A stretch of 26,047 nt of DNA, from the IMG/VR virus record IMGVR_UViG_3300025316_000058, positions 1-26,047 of that record. One strand, written 5' to 3'. This document shows, one piece after another, positions 10,811 to 17,681 of the stretch (within the stretch, counting starts at the first letter, position 1; every line of letters starts with the position of its first letter). Source of the stretch: a virus. Both the position numbers and the translations under genes were made by a program. The notes under the pieces are model-generated. The model ran no database searches, was not told where the DNA came from, and saw nothing but the letters and a program-made list of their open reading frames with translations.

Positions 10811-11095
10811 ATGAAGATCCGCCAACCCGTATCCAACCCCGATAACTGGAAGCCCTTCCTCGCCGAGTGGGAGCTCCATCAAGGCTACCGCTACCTCTAC
10901 ATCGTCGGTCCCGGCCCGGACGCCATGCGTCGATGCTCCCGCCCAAGCTGGCAACCCGCCAAACCCAAGGAAGTGAAAATCGCCGAGCGGGCGCTCGCCA
11001 TCCTCAACGAACACCACCGCGAAGACCCGTCCGCCGGGAACGATGAAATTTTAGCCGCCCTCATCGCATGCGGGTACAAGGAAGAAAAAGTATGA
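10811..11095 (+). CDS. Small uncharacterised replication-cluster protein (94 aa)
   Basis: A compact protein (KIRQPVSNPDNWKPFLAEW, then YRYLYIVGPGP, then 'AERALAILNEHHREDPSAGNDEILAAL'). The C-terminal half resembles a small helical domain. The family is not recognised. It starts 14 bases after the helicase gene and overlaps the primase-helicase by four bases (ATGA), so it is co-translated with the replication ATPase and may be a loader or adaptor; that is inference from position only. Confidence 0.6.
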   Translation: MKIRQPVSNPDNWKPFLAEWELHQGYRYLYIVGPGPDAMRRCSRPSWQPAKPKEVKIAERALAILNEHHREDPSAGNDEILAALIACGYKEEKV

Positions 11096-13248
11096 TCTCA
11101 CCAGAACACATCCAACAAGTCAGAGAAGCCCTCACCGCCCGCGCCGAGGCCGTTTGCCGGGAACTTCTCAAGGGAGGCAAGAAATCCGGCCAGACGTGGC
11201 AATGCGGCGGCGTGGACGGCGGCCCCGGCAAGTCCATGGGCATCGAGTTGTCAGGACCCAAGGCGGGCGTCTGGCATGACCGGGCCACCGGCGAGGCGGG
11301 CGACCTGCTGGAGCTTTTCAAGGTCACCGGTGGCCTATCGTTCTCGGAAGCCGTCGATGCCGCCATGGCTTTCTGTTCGATGGCCGAGCCCATCGAAAGC
11401 GATTGGAAGATCGACCCCTCCGACTTCCAGTTCAATCCCCCTGCGGCCGTGGATGAAGCACCCACCTACAAAGTCTCAGCCCCCACCACCACCCTCATCG
11501 ACTGGAAAAAGTGCGTGGCAGAGTTCACCCCGGATAAAGCCGCCGAGCTGTGCGAGTGGCGCGGCTACTCCGTCGAGTTCGTGCAGTGGATGCGCGAGCA
11601 GGAATTGATCGGATGTTTCCAAGGTGCCTTCGCTTTCCCCGTCCACAATTCCAAGGGCCAGGTCGTAGCCATTCACCACAAGAGCAGCGATGGCTGGCGC
11701 TACTACCCATCCGGCGCGGAGTCCGCCCCGCTTCTCGTCGGCATTCCCAGCGAGTCGGTTCACTGTCTTGCCTTTGAAAGCCAGTGGGACGCCTTCGCCG
11801 TGCTCGACAAGCTCAATGCCCACCACCCGGAGAACTCCGGCATCTACTCGGCCTACATCACTCGCAGCGCCACCTCCAACACCGATATTTCCAAGCTGGC
11901 CATCACCAACCTGATTGCCGTCAACCAGAACGATCCCAAGGAGAAACTCGGCAAGGATGGCGTCATCCGCGCCAATACCAACAAGGAAGGCCGCACGCCG
12001 TCCGAGGAGTGGTTGCATCGCATTTCAACCAGCCGCAATAAGATCACCCAGTTTGCCGTCTTTGAGACGCCGGAGCCCCACAAGGACGCCAACGACTGGA
12101 TTCGCGTCGAGCACCCGGAGCACCATCAGGTGTTCTTCCGCGTCATCGAGCAATCCAAGAATCCCATCCTAAAAGGGACGATGGCCGTCAATGATCTGGT
12201 CCATCGGGATTCCAAGAACGATCCAGACGCCCTCATCGGCTACGAGAAACGCTTCCTTAGCAAGGGCGGCAGTTGGATGATCATTGGTCCATCCGGCATC
12301 GGCAAGTCCACCCTCATCACCTCGCTCTGCATCCACGCGGCGGCGGGTGTCAATTGGCACGGCTTGACGTTTCGCCATCCTCTCAAAACATTCGTCGTCC
12401 AAGCGGAGAATGATCCGGGCGATCTGGGGGAAATGTTGCATGGGGCCATCGCCGATATTCGCTTCCGGTTCAGCAAAACGGAATTCTCAAACATCGGAAA
12501 AAACCTGTACTTCAAGCAAGTCACCGACAAGACCGGCGAGAAGTTCGTCCGTTGGCTGGAGGAGTTCATCCGCGAGACGCAAGCCCAGCTCGTCATCATC
12601 GACCCCTTGCTGTCATTCGTCGGCGACGACATCTCACAGCAGAAGGTGGCCAGCAAGTTCTTCCGCGAGTTGCTCCAACCCGTACTTGAGCGCACCGGAG
12701 CCATCGTGGTTCTAGTCCACCACACCGGCAAGCCGTCCCGCGATAAGGACGCCCAAAAAGGCTGGAATTCGTCGGATTTCTCCTACATCGGTCTTGGCTC
12801 CAGCGAGATTGTCAACTGGCCCCGTGCCGTCTCCGTGCTCATCCACACCAAGCAGGAAAAAACCTTCCTCTTCAAAAATTGCAAGCGCGGCAATCGGGCG
12901 GGCATGGTTGACCAGTTCAAGGGCTACATCAGCGAGGATATTTACCTCAAGCATTCCACCGGCGGCGAGCTGTCATGGGAGCAGGTCCGCTATGATGAGC
13001 CAGAGGAAGAGGAAAAACCCTACAAGGGCAAGGGCGAGTCCGGCAAGTCGTCGGTGAAGCCGGAATTGTTTCTTCCGCTCATCCCCGCATGCTGCACCTA
13101 CAAGGACATTTACGATCTTCTCACCAAGTCCGGAGGGCTGTCTGGTCCCAAGGCCAAGGGCATGATCACCGATATGCTCATGGCCCGCATGATCATCAAG
13201 GGCGACGACGGGTTTTACCGCAAGCCCGAGGTGACGCTGTTCGATTAA
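11092..13248 (+). CDS. Primase-helicase: toprim-like plus RepA/AAA_25 ATPase (718 aa)
   Basis: Three parts can be seen. Residues 1-110 form a primase-type nucleic-acid-binding region (WQCGGVDGG...GVWHDRATGEAGDLLELF), as in DNA-primase N-termini. Around residues 200-300 a toprim-like segment (HCLAFESQWDAFAVLDKL) precedes a linker. From 390 a RecA-like ATPase of the RepA/AAA_25 type carries Walker A GPSGIGKS (399-406), Walker B 'LVIIDP' (Asp504) and 'LVHHTGK' (His543-His544). A winged-helix-like C-terminus closes the protein (TYKDIYDLLTKSGGLSGPKAKGMI). It probably primes and unwinds DNA at the phage origin. ATG 11092 overlaps the previous stop (ATGA), which favours it over the upstream in-frame codon at 11068. 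Confidence 0.88.
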   Translation: MISPEHIQQVREALTARAEAVCRELLKGGKKSGQTWQCGGVDGGPGKSMGIELSGPKAGVWHDRATGEAGDLLELFKVTGGLSFSEAVDAAMAFCSMAEPIESDWKIDPSDFQFNPPAAVDEAPTYKVSAPTTTLIDWKKCVAEFTPDKAAELCEWRGYSVEFVQWMREQELIGCFQGAFAFPVHNSKGQVVAIHHKSSDGWRYYPSGAESAPLLVGIPSESVHCLAFESQWDAFAVLDKLNAHHPENSGIYSAYITRSATSNTDISKLAITNLIAVNQNDPKEKLGKDGVIRANTNKEGRTPSEEWLHRISTSRNKITQFAVFETPEPHKDANDWIRVEHPEHHQVFFRVIEQSKNPILKGTMAVNDLVHRDSKNDPDALIGYEKRFLSKGGSWMIIGPSGIGKSTLITSLCIHAAAGVNWHGLTFRHPLKTFVVQAENDPGDLGEMLHGAIADIRFRFSKTEFSNIGKNLYFKQVTDKTGEKFVRWLEEFIRETQAQLVIIDPLLSFVGDDISQQKVASKFFRELLQPVLERTGAIVVLVHHTGKPSRDKDAQKGWNSSDFSYIGLGSSEIVNWPRAVSVLIHTKQEKTFLFKNCKRGNRAGMVDQFKGYISEDIYLKHSTGGELSWEQVRYDEPEEEEKPYKGKGESGKSSVKPELFLPLIPACCTYKDIYDLLTKSGGLSGPKAKGMITDMLMARMIIKGDDGFYRKPEVTLFD

Positions 13249-13265
13249 AAGGGCCAATTAAATTG

Positions 13266-13294
13266 TTGACTTATCCGCCCCCATGCAACATAAA
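13266..13294 (+). promoter_or_regulatory. Sigma70-type promoter giving a leaderless mRNA
   Basis: TTGACT (13266-13271) and CATAAA (13289-13294) are separated by exactly 17 bases. The following GTGCGC places the expected transcription start at or next to ATG 13301, so the regulator mRNA should be leaderless. Confidence 0.6.
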
Positions 13295-13300
13295 GTGCGC

Positions 13301-13738
13301 ATGGCAAAAATCACCCTCGGCTCAAAGGTCGCCCAACTGCGCGGCGAGCGCGGCTTCACCATGCTGGAAGTCGGACACCTCTGCGATATTTCTGAGTCCA
13401 CCTACTGGAAGGTCGAGAACGACCGCTCCGTCCGCTGGGAAACCGTCCACTTGGTTGCAGTCGCCGGTTTCAAAATCTCTCCGCACCACCCGGATTATCA
13501 AGAATTGCACGCCCTTTGGCTCGATAAGCGGCAGGAAATGGCCCACAGCCAGACGCCGGACTTCGCCGCCCGCACTCTTTCCAAGCACGCCGTCGAGGCC
13601 GGGCGCAAGTTCCGCAACCTCGTGCGAGACCTCAATAAAAAGCAAACCCTGCTGGTCCTATCTGCGGCTGAGTTGGCGGCCGGGGATTTGATCAAGCCCC
13701 GTGCAAGGGCTGCAAAGCGTACTCCACTCCGTCAATGA
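13301..13738 (+). CDS. Cro/CI-type helix-turn-helix regulator (145 aa)
   Basis: The N-terminal 60 residues (KVAQLRGERGFTMLEVGHLCDISESTYWKVENDRSVRWETVHLVAVAGF) match the HTH_3 (XRE) pattern: helix 2 'TMLEVGHLCD', recognition helix 'SESTYWKVEN'. The C-terminal part is helical and basic (GRKFRNLVRDLNKKQ; RARAAKRTPLRQ) and unassigned. It is probably the phage switch regulator, lying between the plus-strand early block and the minus-strand late block. An upstream ATG at 13283 is in frame but falls inside the promoter spacer, so 13301 is preferred. The 3' end overlaps the convergent lysin gene by 47 bases. Confidence 0.82.
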   Translation: MAKITLGSKVAQLRGERGFTMLEVGHLCDISESTYWKVENDRSVRWETVHLVAVAGFKISPHHPDYQELHALWLDKRQEMAHSQTPDFAARTLSKHAVEAGRKFRNLVRDLNKKQTLLVLSAAELAAGDLIKPRARAAKRTPLRQ

Positions 13739-14219
13739 CCGCCGGGACTCCGATGTGGAGTTCGTAAAGGATCACCTTGGCGTCCTCCCCGCCGTATCGG
13801 GAGTTTGGGTTGATTCCCAATTTCCGCGCCAGTGCCGGCGAACCTTCTCCGGTTTTTGCGCGCGGCCCCAGGTCGGCCAGCACGGCCACCGCCTCGCGCC
13901 GGTTCTTGGTGTGCGTCACCACGCAGCGGCACCCGAGCCCGATCTCATGCACCAGATCTAGCACTCCGATTGGGCACACCACATACGGGACGGTCTGAGC
14001 GTTGATGGAGCCTCCGGCGTGGCGCAGCGTCGTGTCGGGTTGCCAGCATGGATCTTTGTCCACGTTCGGCCCGCCGTCAGAGTCAATATCCATGTCCCCA
14101 ACAAATCGGATCACGCCGTCAATCCCAAGCGTGACGGGCGAGCCCTCAATGATTTTGATGAGCTTCCCGGTCTTCCAGAGCCCCATCCTGACGGCGAGGG
14201 AATAGTTTGGAGCGTTCAT
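13692..14219 (-). CDS. GH75-like glycoside hydrolase, candidate endolysin (175 aa)
   Basis: The protein carries the signature of glycoside hydrolase family 75 (chitosanase fold). An acidic DMDIDSDG motif (42-49) is followed by 'INAQTVPYVVCP' (72-83), then 'VAVLADLGPRAKTGEGSPALARKLGINP' (111-138) with Glu125 in the position of a catalytic acid, and 'GGEDAKVILYEL'. GH75 enzymes hydrolyse beta-1,4 amino-sugar polymers, and related folds occur in phage lysins. No signal peptide is visible. Its position as the last gene of a chain of tiny overlapping membrane-protein genes suggests it degrades the host cell wall at lysis. Its ATG overlaps the preceding stop (ATGA). The assignment is from motif memory, not a search. 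Confidence 0.78.
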   Translation of the reverse strand: MNAPNYSLAVRMGLWKTGKLIKIIEGSPVTLGIDGVIRFVGDMDIDSDGGPNVDKDPCWQPDTTLRHAGGSINAQTVPYVVCPIGVLDLVHEIGLGCRCVVTHTKNRREAVAVLADLGPRAKTGEGSPALARKLGINPNSRYGGEDAKVILYELHIGVPAVIDGVEYALQPLHGA

Positions 14220-14329
14220 AAGAATCTAAGGTCGTCGTCGTCGCTCTCACACTGGAGCGTCTTCCACGCCAGCCACAGGACCAGCAGGATGAACAGCAGA
14301 CAGGTGATGGTGGGGAAGGGGTGTATCAT
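14216..14329 (-). CDS. Lysis-cassette membrane peptide (37 aa)
   Basis: ATG 14329 overlaps the stop of the 27-aa ORF and its own TGA overlaps the lysin ATG (both ATGA). The peptide has one strong hydrophobic segment (residues 8-23, ITCLLFILLVLWLAW) and an acidic tail (CESDDDDLRFL). It could be a small holin, antiholin or spanin subunit. It is too short for a family assignment; the evidence is the double start-stop overlap and the membrane segment. Confidence 0.6.
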   Translation of the reverse strand: MIHPFPTITCLLFILLVLWLAWKTLQCESDDDDLRFL

Positions 14330-14409
14330 GGCCGGGGCGGGGTGATGGCGTGGTGCAGGCAGAGCAGGAGCAATACTATGGCGGCGGCGGTTCCAGCGTC
14401 GTGGATCAT
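14326..14409 (-). CDS. Tiny lysis-cassette peptide, possible lipoprotein (27 aa)
   Basis: The ORF starts in an ATGA overlap with the holin-like gene and ends in an ATGA overlap with the 37-aa gene. It has a hydrophobic run ending in cysteine (AAAIVLLLLC, residues 8-17) followed by a short His/Pro-rich tail (LHHAITPPRP). This recalls very short Rz1-type outer-membrane lipoproteins, but the lipobox lacks the usual small residue before Cys. Confidence 0.45.
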   Translation of the reverse strand: MIHDAGTAAAIVLLLLCLHHAITPPRP

Positions 14410-14570
14410 TTGGCCTGTCGGTTGGTGAAGAATCCGAATAATGCGATCAGGAGACCCATGATGATGCCCTGGGGTGTTGGATTGGCTCCGGCGAAAACCG
14501 GGGTGATGGCGGATGCCACGCCTCCGATGATGCCGAGGGTGGTGGTGATTTTGTCGTTGTTCAGTTTCAT
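14406..14570 (-). CDS. Putative holin, two membrane segments (54 aa)
   Basis: The small protein has a charged N-terminus (MKLNNDK), a first hydrophobic segment (TLGIIGGVASAITPVF, about 11-26), a short turn with NPTPQ and a second segment (GIIMGLLIALFGFF, about 35-48) ending in a basic tail (TNRQAK). This is the layout of class II holins and of small phage holin-like proteins. It lies four bases after the upstream membrane protein and overlaps the 27-aa ORF. An opposite-strand frame at 14350-14610 is a shadow. Confidence 0.7.
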   Translation of the reverse strand: MKLNNDKITTTLGIIGGVASAITPVFAGANPTPQGIIMGLLIALFGFFTNRQAK

Positions 14571-14574
14571 ATAT

Positions 14575-14952
14575 TTATTGGTTTGGTGTTGGTTTGGTTT
14601 CGGAGAATAGCCGGGTGCGGATGTCGCTCACCATGAGTTCCAGGCGCGCGGAGGTGAGTGCTTGTTGGGCCGCACCAGTTTCTAGGCGGGTGATGCGGTC
14701 GCGCCATTCCGGCGGCGGCTGCGAGGCAAGCTTGGCGTCGAAGTTGGAGACAATCGCAGCGTCGGATAGTTCGATCTTGGAGCCCAGTCTGTCATGGGCC
14801 GAGTTATTGTCCATGACTTGCACCACTACCCACCCGGTAAACGGCACGAGGATGGCGGTGAGGATGGGCAGCAGGTACAGGTTGACACGGGTTAGAACCA
14901 CCACTCGGCGTGAGTCTCTGTTTCCGGTGTCGGCGGCGGCGGGGCGGGTCAT
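14575..14952 (-). CDS. Membrane-anchored coiled-coil protein of the lysis cassette (125 aa)
   Basis: A basic N-terminus is followed by one membrane segment (LYLLPILTAILVPFTGWVVVQV, about 26-47) and a long charged helical region (SKIELSDAAIVSNFDAKLA; WRDRITRLETGAAQQALTSARLELMVSDIRTRL) that looks like a coiled coil. This topology fits an inner-membrane spanin or a tail/lysis accessory protein. It is the first gene of the lysis chain on the minus strand. Its start is preceded by TACCACC, the same context seen before the capsid gene. Confidence 0.65.
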   Translation of the reverse strand: MTRPAAADTGNRDSRRVVVLTRVNLYLLPILTAILVPFTGWVVVQVMDNNSAHDRLGSKIELSDAAIVSNFDAKLASQPPPEWRDRITRLETGAAQQALTSARLELMVSDIRTRLFSETKPTPNQ

Positions 14953-14964
14953 GGTGGTAGTACG

Positions 14965-15021
14965 TTAGACAATCAAGGCGGCGGCATGGATAAAAAGCTG
15001 GTCACACTGCGGGTCTGTCAC
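14965..15021 (-). pseudogene. Remnant similar to the 3' end of the 23246-23815 gene
   Basis: On the minus strand, the frame ending at TAA 14965-14967 encodes CDQLFIHAAALIV, close to the C-terminus of the 23246-23815 protein (IDALFIQASALIV). At the DNA level about 40 bases around 14964-15003 match 23243-23282 with scattered differences. The frame has no ATG; a GTG at 15021 overlaps the stop of the 66-aa gene. It is a decayed paralogue or a domain moved by recombination. Confidence 0.5.
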
Positions 15022-15218
15022 ACCACATACGCAGTATCGAGCACAGTCACGGTGCCATCGACATTCTTGGTGAACGCCTTACCGGGAAGGCTGATGTCCG
15101 CCAGCACGTTGCCCTTGGACACCATCATGTGGCCCACCAGCATGCCAATGAATTGCCGCACGCGGCTCACCACCCCGGATGGGGCGTTGCTATCGGATTC
15201 TGTGCGGTTACGGATCAT
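15018..15218 (-). CDS. Small late-region protein (66 aa)
   Basis: An uncharacterised small protein with a helical part (VSRVRQFIGMLVGHMMV) and a beta part (NVLADISLPGKAFTKNVDGTVTVLD). It starts three bases after the stop of the 80-aa gene and is part of the tightly packed minus-strand block. It is followed at once by a remnant in the -1 frame that encodes a tail-like C-terminus; I see no slippery sequence, so a programmed frameshift is not supported. Confidence 0.55.
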   Translation of the reverse strand: MIRNRTESDSNAPSGVVSRVRQFIGMLVGHMMVSKGNVLADISLPGKAFTKNVDGTVTVLDTAYVV

Positions 15219-15221
15219 GGC

Positions 15222-15464
15222 TTAGATGGGTAAGGGGAAGCGGCCTTCCAGCGGCACGCTGAAGGTGATGGTGAAGGCGATGTTCGCCTTGTCGTGCGAG
15301 GCCCGCGTCACGCTGCTTTCACTGACGAGGTTGCGGGTATTGGAAGATTTACGGCTTTCGCTCGACCCGTGGCTGCGGGTGGTGTTGGAGTTTAACGTCG
15401 TGTCGGTGCATTGACTGTGACCGTCGCTAGCCCTGACGCTGGTGGTTTGATAGGAGTCGCTCAT
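15222..15464 (-). CDS. Ser/Thr-rich small protein (80 aa)
   Basis: Residues 1-55 are extremely rich in Ser, Thr, Asn and Arg (SHGSSESRKSSNTRNLVSES), followed by a beta-strand-like end (NIAFTITFSVPLEGRFPLPI). The start overlaps the stop of the 114-aa gene (ATGA), whose C-terminus is similarly Ser/Thr/Gly-rich, so the two products look like halves of one architecture with a disordered linker. The function is unknown. Confidence 0.6.
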   Translation of the reverse strand: MSDSYQTTSVRASDGHSQCTDTTLNSNTTRSHGSSESRKSSNTRNLVSESSVTRASHDKANIAFTITFSVPLEGRFPLPI

Positions 15465-15805
15465 AGGTTGCCAGTGGTTCGGGTGTCACTTCCGTTCGAC
15501 CCGCTGTGGTTAGTTGTGCTGCTATTGGTCCCCGACTCGGTATAGGAATCGTTGCCTGCGGTGTCCCCGCTTGAGTATTCAGCGGTGAATCCGCCCTGGG
15601 TCTCTTCGGTGGCCGATGTCTCGCCGCTGGCCATTTCCAGCAGTTGCCAGTCCTTCACCACCACCATCTGGAAATCCACTTTTTCCGGCCATTCCGCCAT
15701 GATGCCGCTGTCACGCGCCTGCAACAGCCCGTCGCGGATACCTGCCAGCGTGCGGTTCACGCACTCGGCGATCTCGTCTATCCTGATAATGTTGATTTCG
15801 GCCAT
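15461..15805 (-). CDS. Virion-region protein with Ser/Thr/Gly-rich tail (114 aa)
   Basis: A helical N-terminus (IIRIDEIAECVNRTLAGIRDGLLQA) is followed by a short beta segment (KVDFQMVVVKDWQLLEM) and a 45-residue low-complexity tail of Ser, Thr, Gly and Asn. The tail probably forms a disordered linker. It is overlapped by the 80-aa gene (ATGA) and preceded by the adaptor-like gene after three bases. The family is not recognised; it is likely a minor virion or assembly protein from its position. Confidence 0.6.
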   Translation of the reverse strand: MAEINIIRIDEIAECVNRTLAGIRDGLLQARDSGIMAEWPEKVDFQMVVVKDWQLLEMASGETSATEETQGGFTAEYSSGDTAGNDSYTESGTNSSTTNHSGSNGSDTRTTGNL

Positions 15806-15808
15806 GGC

Positions 15809-16669
15809 TTAGAATCCGGGTTGGGTTCGGCAAAAATTGCGGGGGGTGGCCAGCGTGACCGGCGTTAGGTGGCAATAATCAGTCTCCGCCTTGAGTGCGT
15901 CGGCGCTCACCTTGCTCTTGGTCTCCTTGTCCTTCCACAGCGAGGAGGCGGCTAGGATGTCGCGGGCGATGGGCAGCAGGTAGAGTTCGATCTGTTCCGC
16001 CCGCAGGGGAATTTCCGTGCCGGCGGCAAGCAGGTCGGCAAAGGCGATGCGTGCCGGGGCCAGCGTGAATTGCGCCTCCAGCCGGTACATCCGGTCGGGC
16101 AGCGAGGAAAAACGAATTACCGACGGGAATGGCGGATTCTGGTTGCGGGCGTTCGCCTCCACCGTGTAGCAGGTCGGGCGTCCCACCTGCTTGAAGCGTT
16201 GCCACGGCTCTTGGAAATTCGTCAGTCTCGTGTGCGTTTCCAGAATGAGCGGATCGCCCACCAGTTCGTCGTACGGCTCGCTCACCGCCACCGCGTCGGA
16301 GTAGAGGGTGGCCGCCACCGTGCCGCTCGCGCCGCCGTAGGGGTGCAGCAGGCTGTTGGCTCCGGTCACTTGGTTGTCTATTTCGTCGCCCGCAATGCGG
16401 ATCGTCCGGTAAAGCTGGTCTTCGGTGAACGTGTTCGGCCCGGTAATTACCGCCGAACCTGCCGCAACTCCCAGCGTCATTGCCAGCGGCGCGTCCAGCA
16501 CCATGCTCCCGGTGGTGATCTTGGAAACTGCCGGTGCCAGCGCGTGCAGCCGTTGTAGGCCGCCGTTGATCGCGTCCAGGATGGCCATGCGCACGTCTGC
16601 CGTCAGGTCCAGCAGGCTCTTTTCGTCGAGGTCGCGGGCGAGCTTGTTGGCTAGGGCGATGGCTTTCAT
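15809..16669 (-). CDS. Putative head-tail adaptor/tubular-type protein A (286 aa)
   Basis: An N-terminal helical part (ALANKLARDLDEKSLLDLTADVRMAILDAINGGLQRLHAL) precedes a beta-rich middle and a C-terminal helical bundle with 'IELYLLPIARDILAASSLWKDKE'. The next gene upstream ends with the similar 'VESLLLPIARYHASSFSMFRGKE', and both share the layout of N-terminal helices, beta domain and C-terminal helices. That layout recalls adaptor or tail-tube A proteins of podovirus-like phages. They are probably distant paralogues that attach near the portal. The ATG overlaps the upstream stop (ATGA). Medium-low confidence in function. Confidence 0.6.
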   Translation of the reverse strand: MKAIALANKLARDLDEKSLLDLTADVRMAILDAINGGLQRLHALAPAVSKITTGSMVLDAPLAMTLGVAAGSAVITGPNTFTEDQLYRTIRIAGDEIDNQVTGANSLLHPYGGASGTVAATLYSDAVAVSEPYDELVGDPLILETHTRLTNFQEPWQRFKQVGRPTCYTVEANARNQNPPFPSVIRFSSLPDRMYRLEAQFTLAPARIAFADLLAAGTEIPLRAEQIELYLLPIARDILAASSLWKDKETKSKVSADALKAETDYCHLTPVTLATPRNFCRTQPGF

Positions 16670-17676
16670 GATTTCTTCACGTCCCTCCGGTCGATGTTGT
16701 CACCCGCCTTGCCCGGCAGCGGGTCGGCAAAGCCCAGCGCCACCCGTGCGGTTTGGTAATCCCGGTCGATGGACTCCTTTAATTCCTTCCCACGAAACAT
16801 CGAGAACGACGAGGCGTGGTAGCGGGCGATGGGCAGCAGCAGGCTTTCCACGTAGCGGTGGGGGATGGGAATGAGCGGGCAGGCGGTCATGTCGTCAGCC
16901 GTGAAGCGCGGCGCGTTGCGCACCACCTCCAGATTGAAACTGGTTTCCACGGCGACGGCAGGCGTCACCATGAATACGCACTTCGCCGGGTCCGCTCCCG
17001 ACTGGCTGAAGCGGTTGATGTGGTAGGCCAGCGGTTCCGTGCAGGTTTCCCCGTCGAGGTACAGGTCGGAAAACGTCTCAATCTCACCGATAGTCCCCAG
17101 CGGCACCAGCGGGCGGCTGGTGGATGTCAGGCGGCACGGACCCACCACGTTTTGAATGTCGGCGGGCAGGTCGATTTCGCTGGCACTGGTGGTTTCATTT
17201 TCCGCCACCGGCGAGGTCTGGCCCAGCGTCACCGTCAGCGTGTCACTGCTCCAGTAATTCCGCTCGTCCGCGTGGTTCCACACCATTTGCAGGCTCGCGT
17301 TCACGTCGTTGACCGCCCGGTCGATCACGAAAGCGGGAGTCGTGGATTTCAACTCGTAGATGTCCCACAGCGCCAGCAAGTCCCGCACCACATCGCACAC
17401 CGTCATTCCGAGGCGTTCGCCACTGGAAATCGTCACCTTGCCTTTGAAGGCGGTGAGCGGGCGGGCCGTGATGGCGGCGTTGCGGCTTGATACCGTCACC
17501 CTCGCCAAGAATGCCGTCGTCGGCCTTGCCGAAACGGACGCATTCCGGCTGCCAACCGTCACGCTCGCGGAAAAGGCCGTTGTTGGCCGCGCTGAAACTG
17601 ACGCATTCCGGCTGCCAACCGTCACGCTCGCAAGGAACGCAGTGGTTGGGCTGGCGGTTATGTAGAAGTCGGCCAT
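16666..17676 (-). CDS. Putative adaptor-like protein B with N-terminal 21-aa repeats (336 aa)
   Basis: Residues 1-80 contain about four repeats of roughly 21 residues (period marker TTAF-x-A-x-VTV-x-SRNA), encoded by 63-bp tandem repeats. The remainder resembles the adjacent 286-aa protein: helical start (CDVVRDLLALWDIYEL), beta-rich centre (SASEIDLPADIQNVVGPCRL) and C-terminal helices (YVESLLLPIARYHASSFSMF). It is likely a paralogous head-tail or virion protein carrying an added repeat domain. It overlaps the downstream gene by four bases. The repeat has alternating beta-like residues and may form a small solenoid. Confidence 0.6.
   Translation of the reverse strand: MADFYITASPTTAFLASVTVGSRNASVSARPTTAFSASVTVGSRNASVSARPTTAFLARVTVSSRNAAITARPLTAFKGKVTISSGERLGMTVCDVVRDLLALWDIYELKSTTPAFVIDRAVNDVNASLQMVWNHADERNYWSSDTLTVTLGQTSPVAENETTSASEIDLPADIQNVVGPCRLTSTSRPLVPLGTIGEIETFSDLYLDGETCTEPLAYHINRFSQSGADPAKCVFMVTPAVAVETSFNLEVVRNAPRFTADDMTACPLIPIPHRYVESLLLPIARYHASSFSMFRGKELKESIDRDYQTARVALGFADPLPGKAGDNIDRRDVKKS
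17466..17665 (-). repeat. 63-bp tandem repeats inside the adaptor-like gene
   Basis: The segment starting CATTCCGGCTGCCAACCG occurs at 17541 and again at 17604, with diverged copies on both sides. The unit is 63 bp, an exact multiple of three, and encodes 21 residues, so copy-number change would keep the frame. Confidence 0.85.
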
Positions 17677-17681
17677 GAGGG

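Noticed and set aside
14350-14610. An 86-aa plus-strand open frame over the lysis genes
   Set aside because: It is antisense to the chain of ATGA-linked small membrane ORFs, which better explains the region.
15018-15060. A programmed -1 frameshift joining the 66-aa protein to the CDQLFIHAAALIV tail
   Set aside because: The frames would join, but no slippery heptamer or stimulatory structure is visible at the stop codon.
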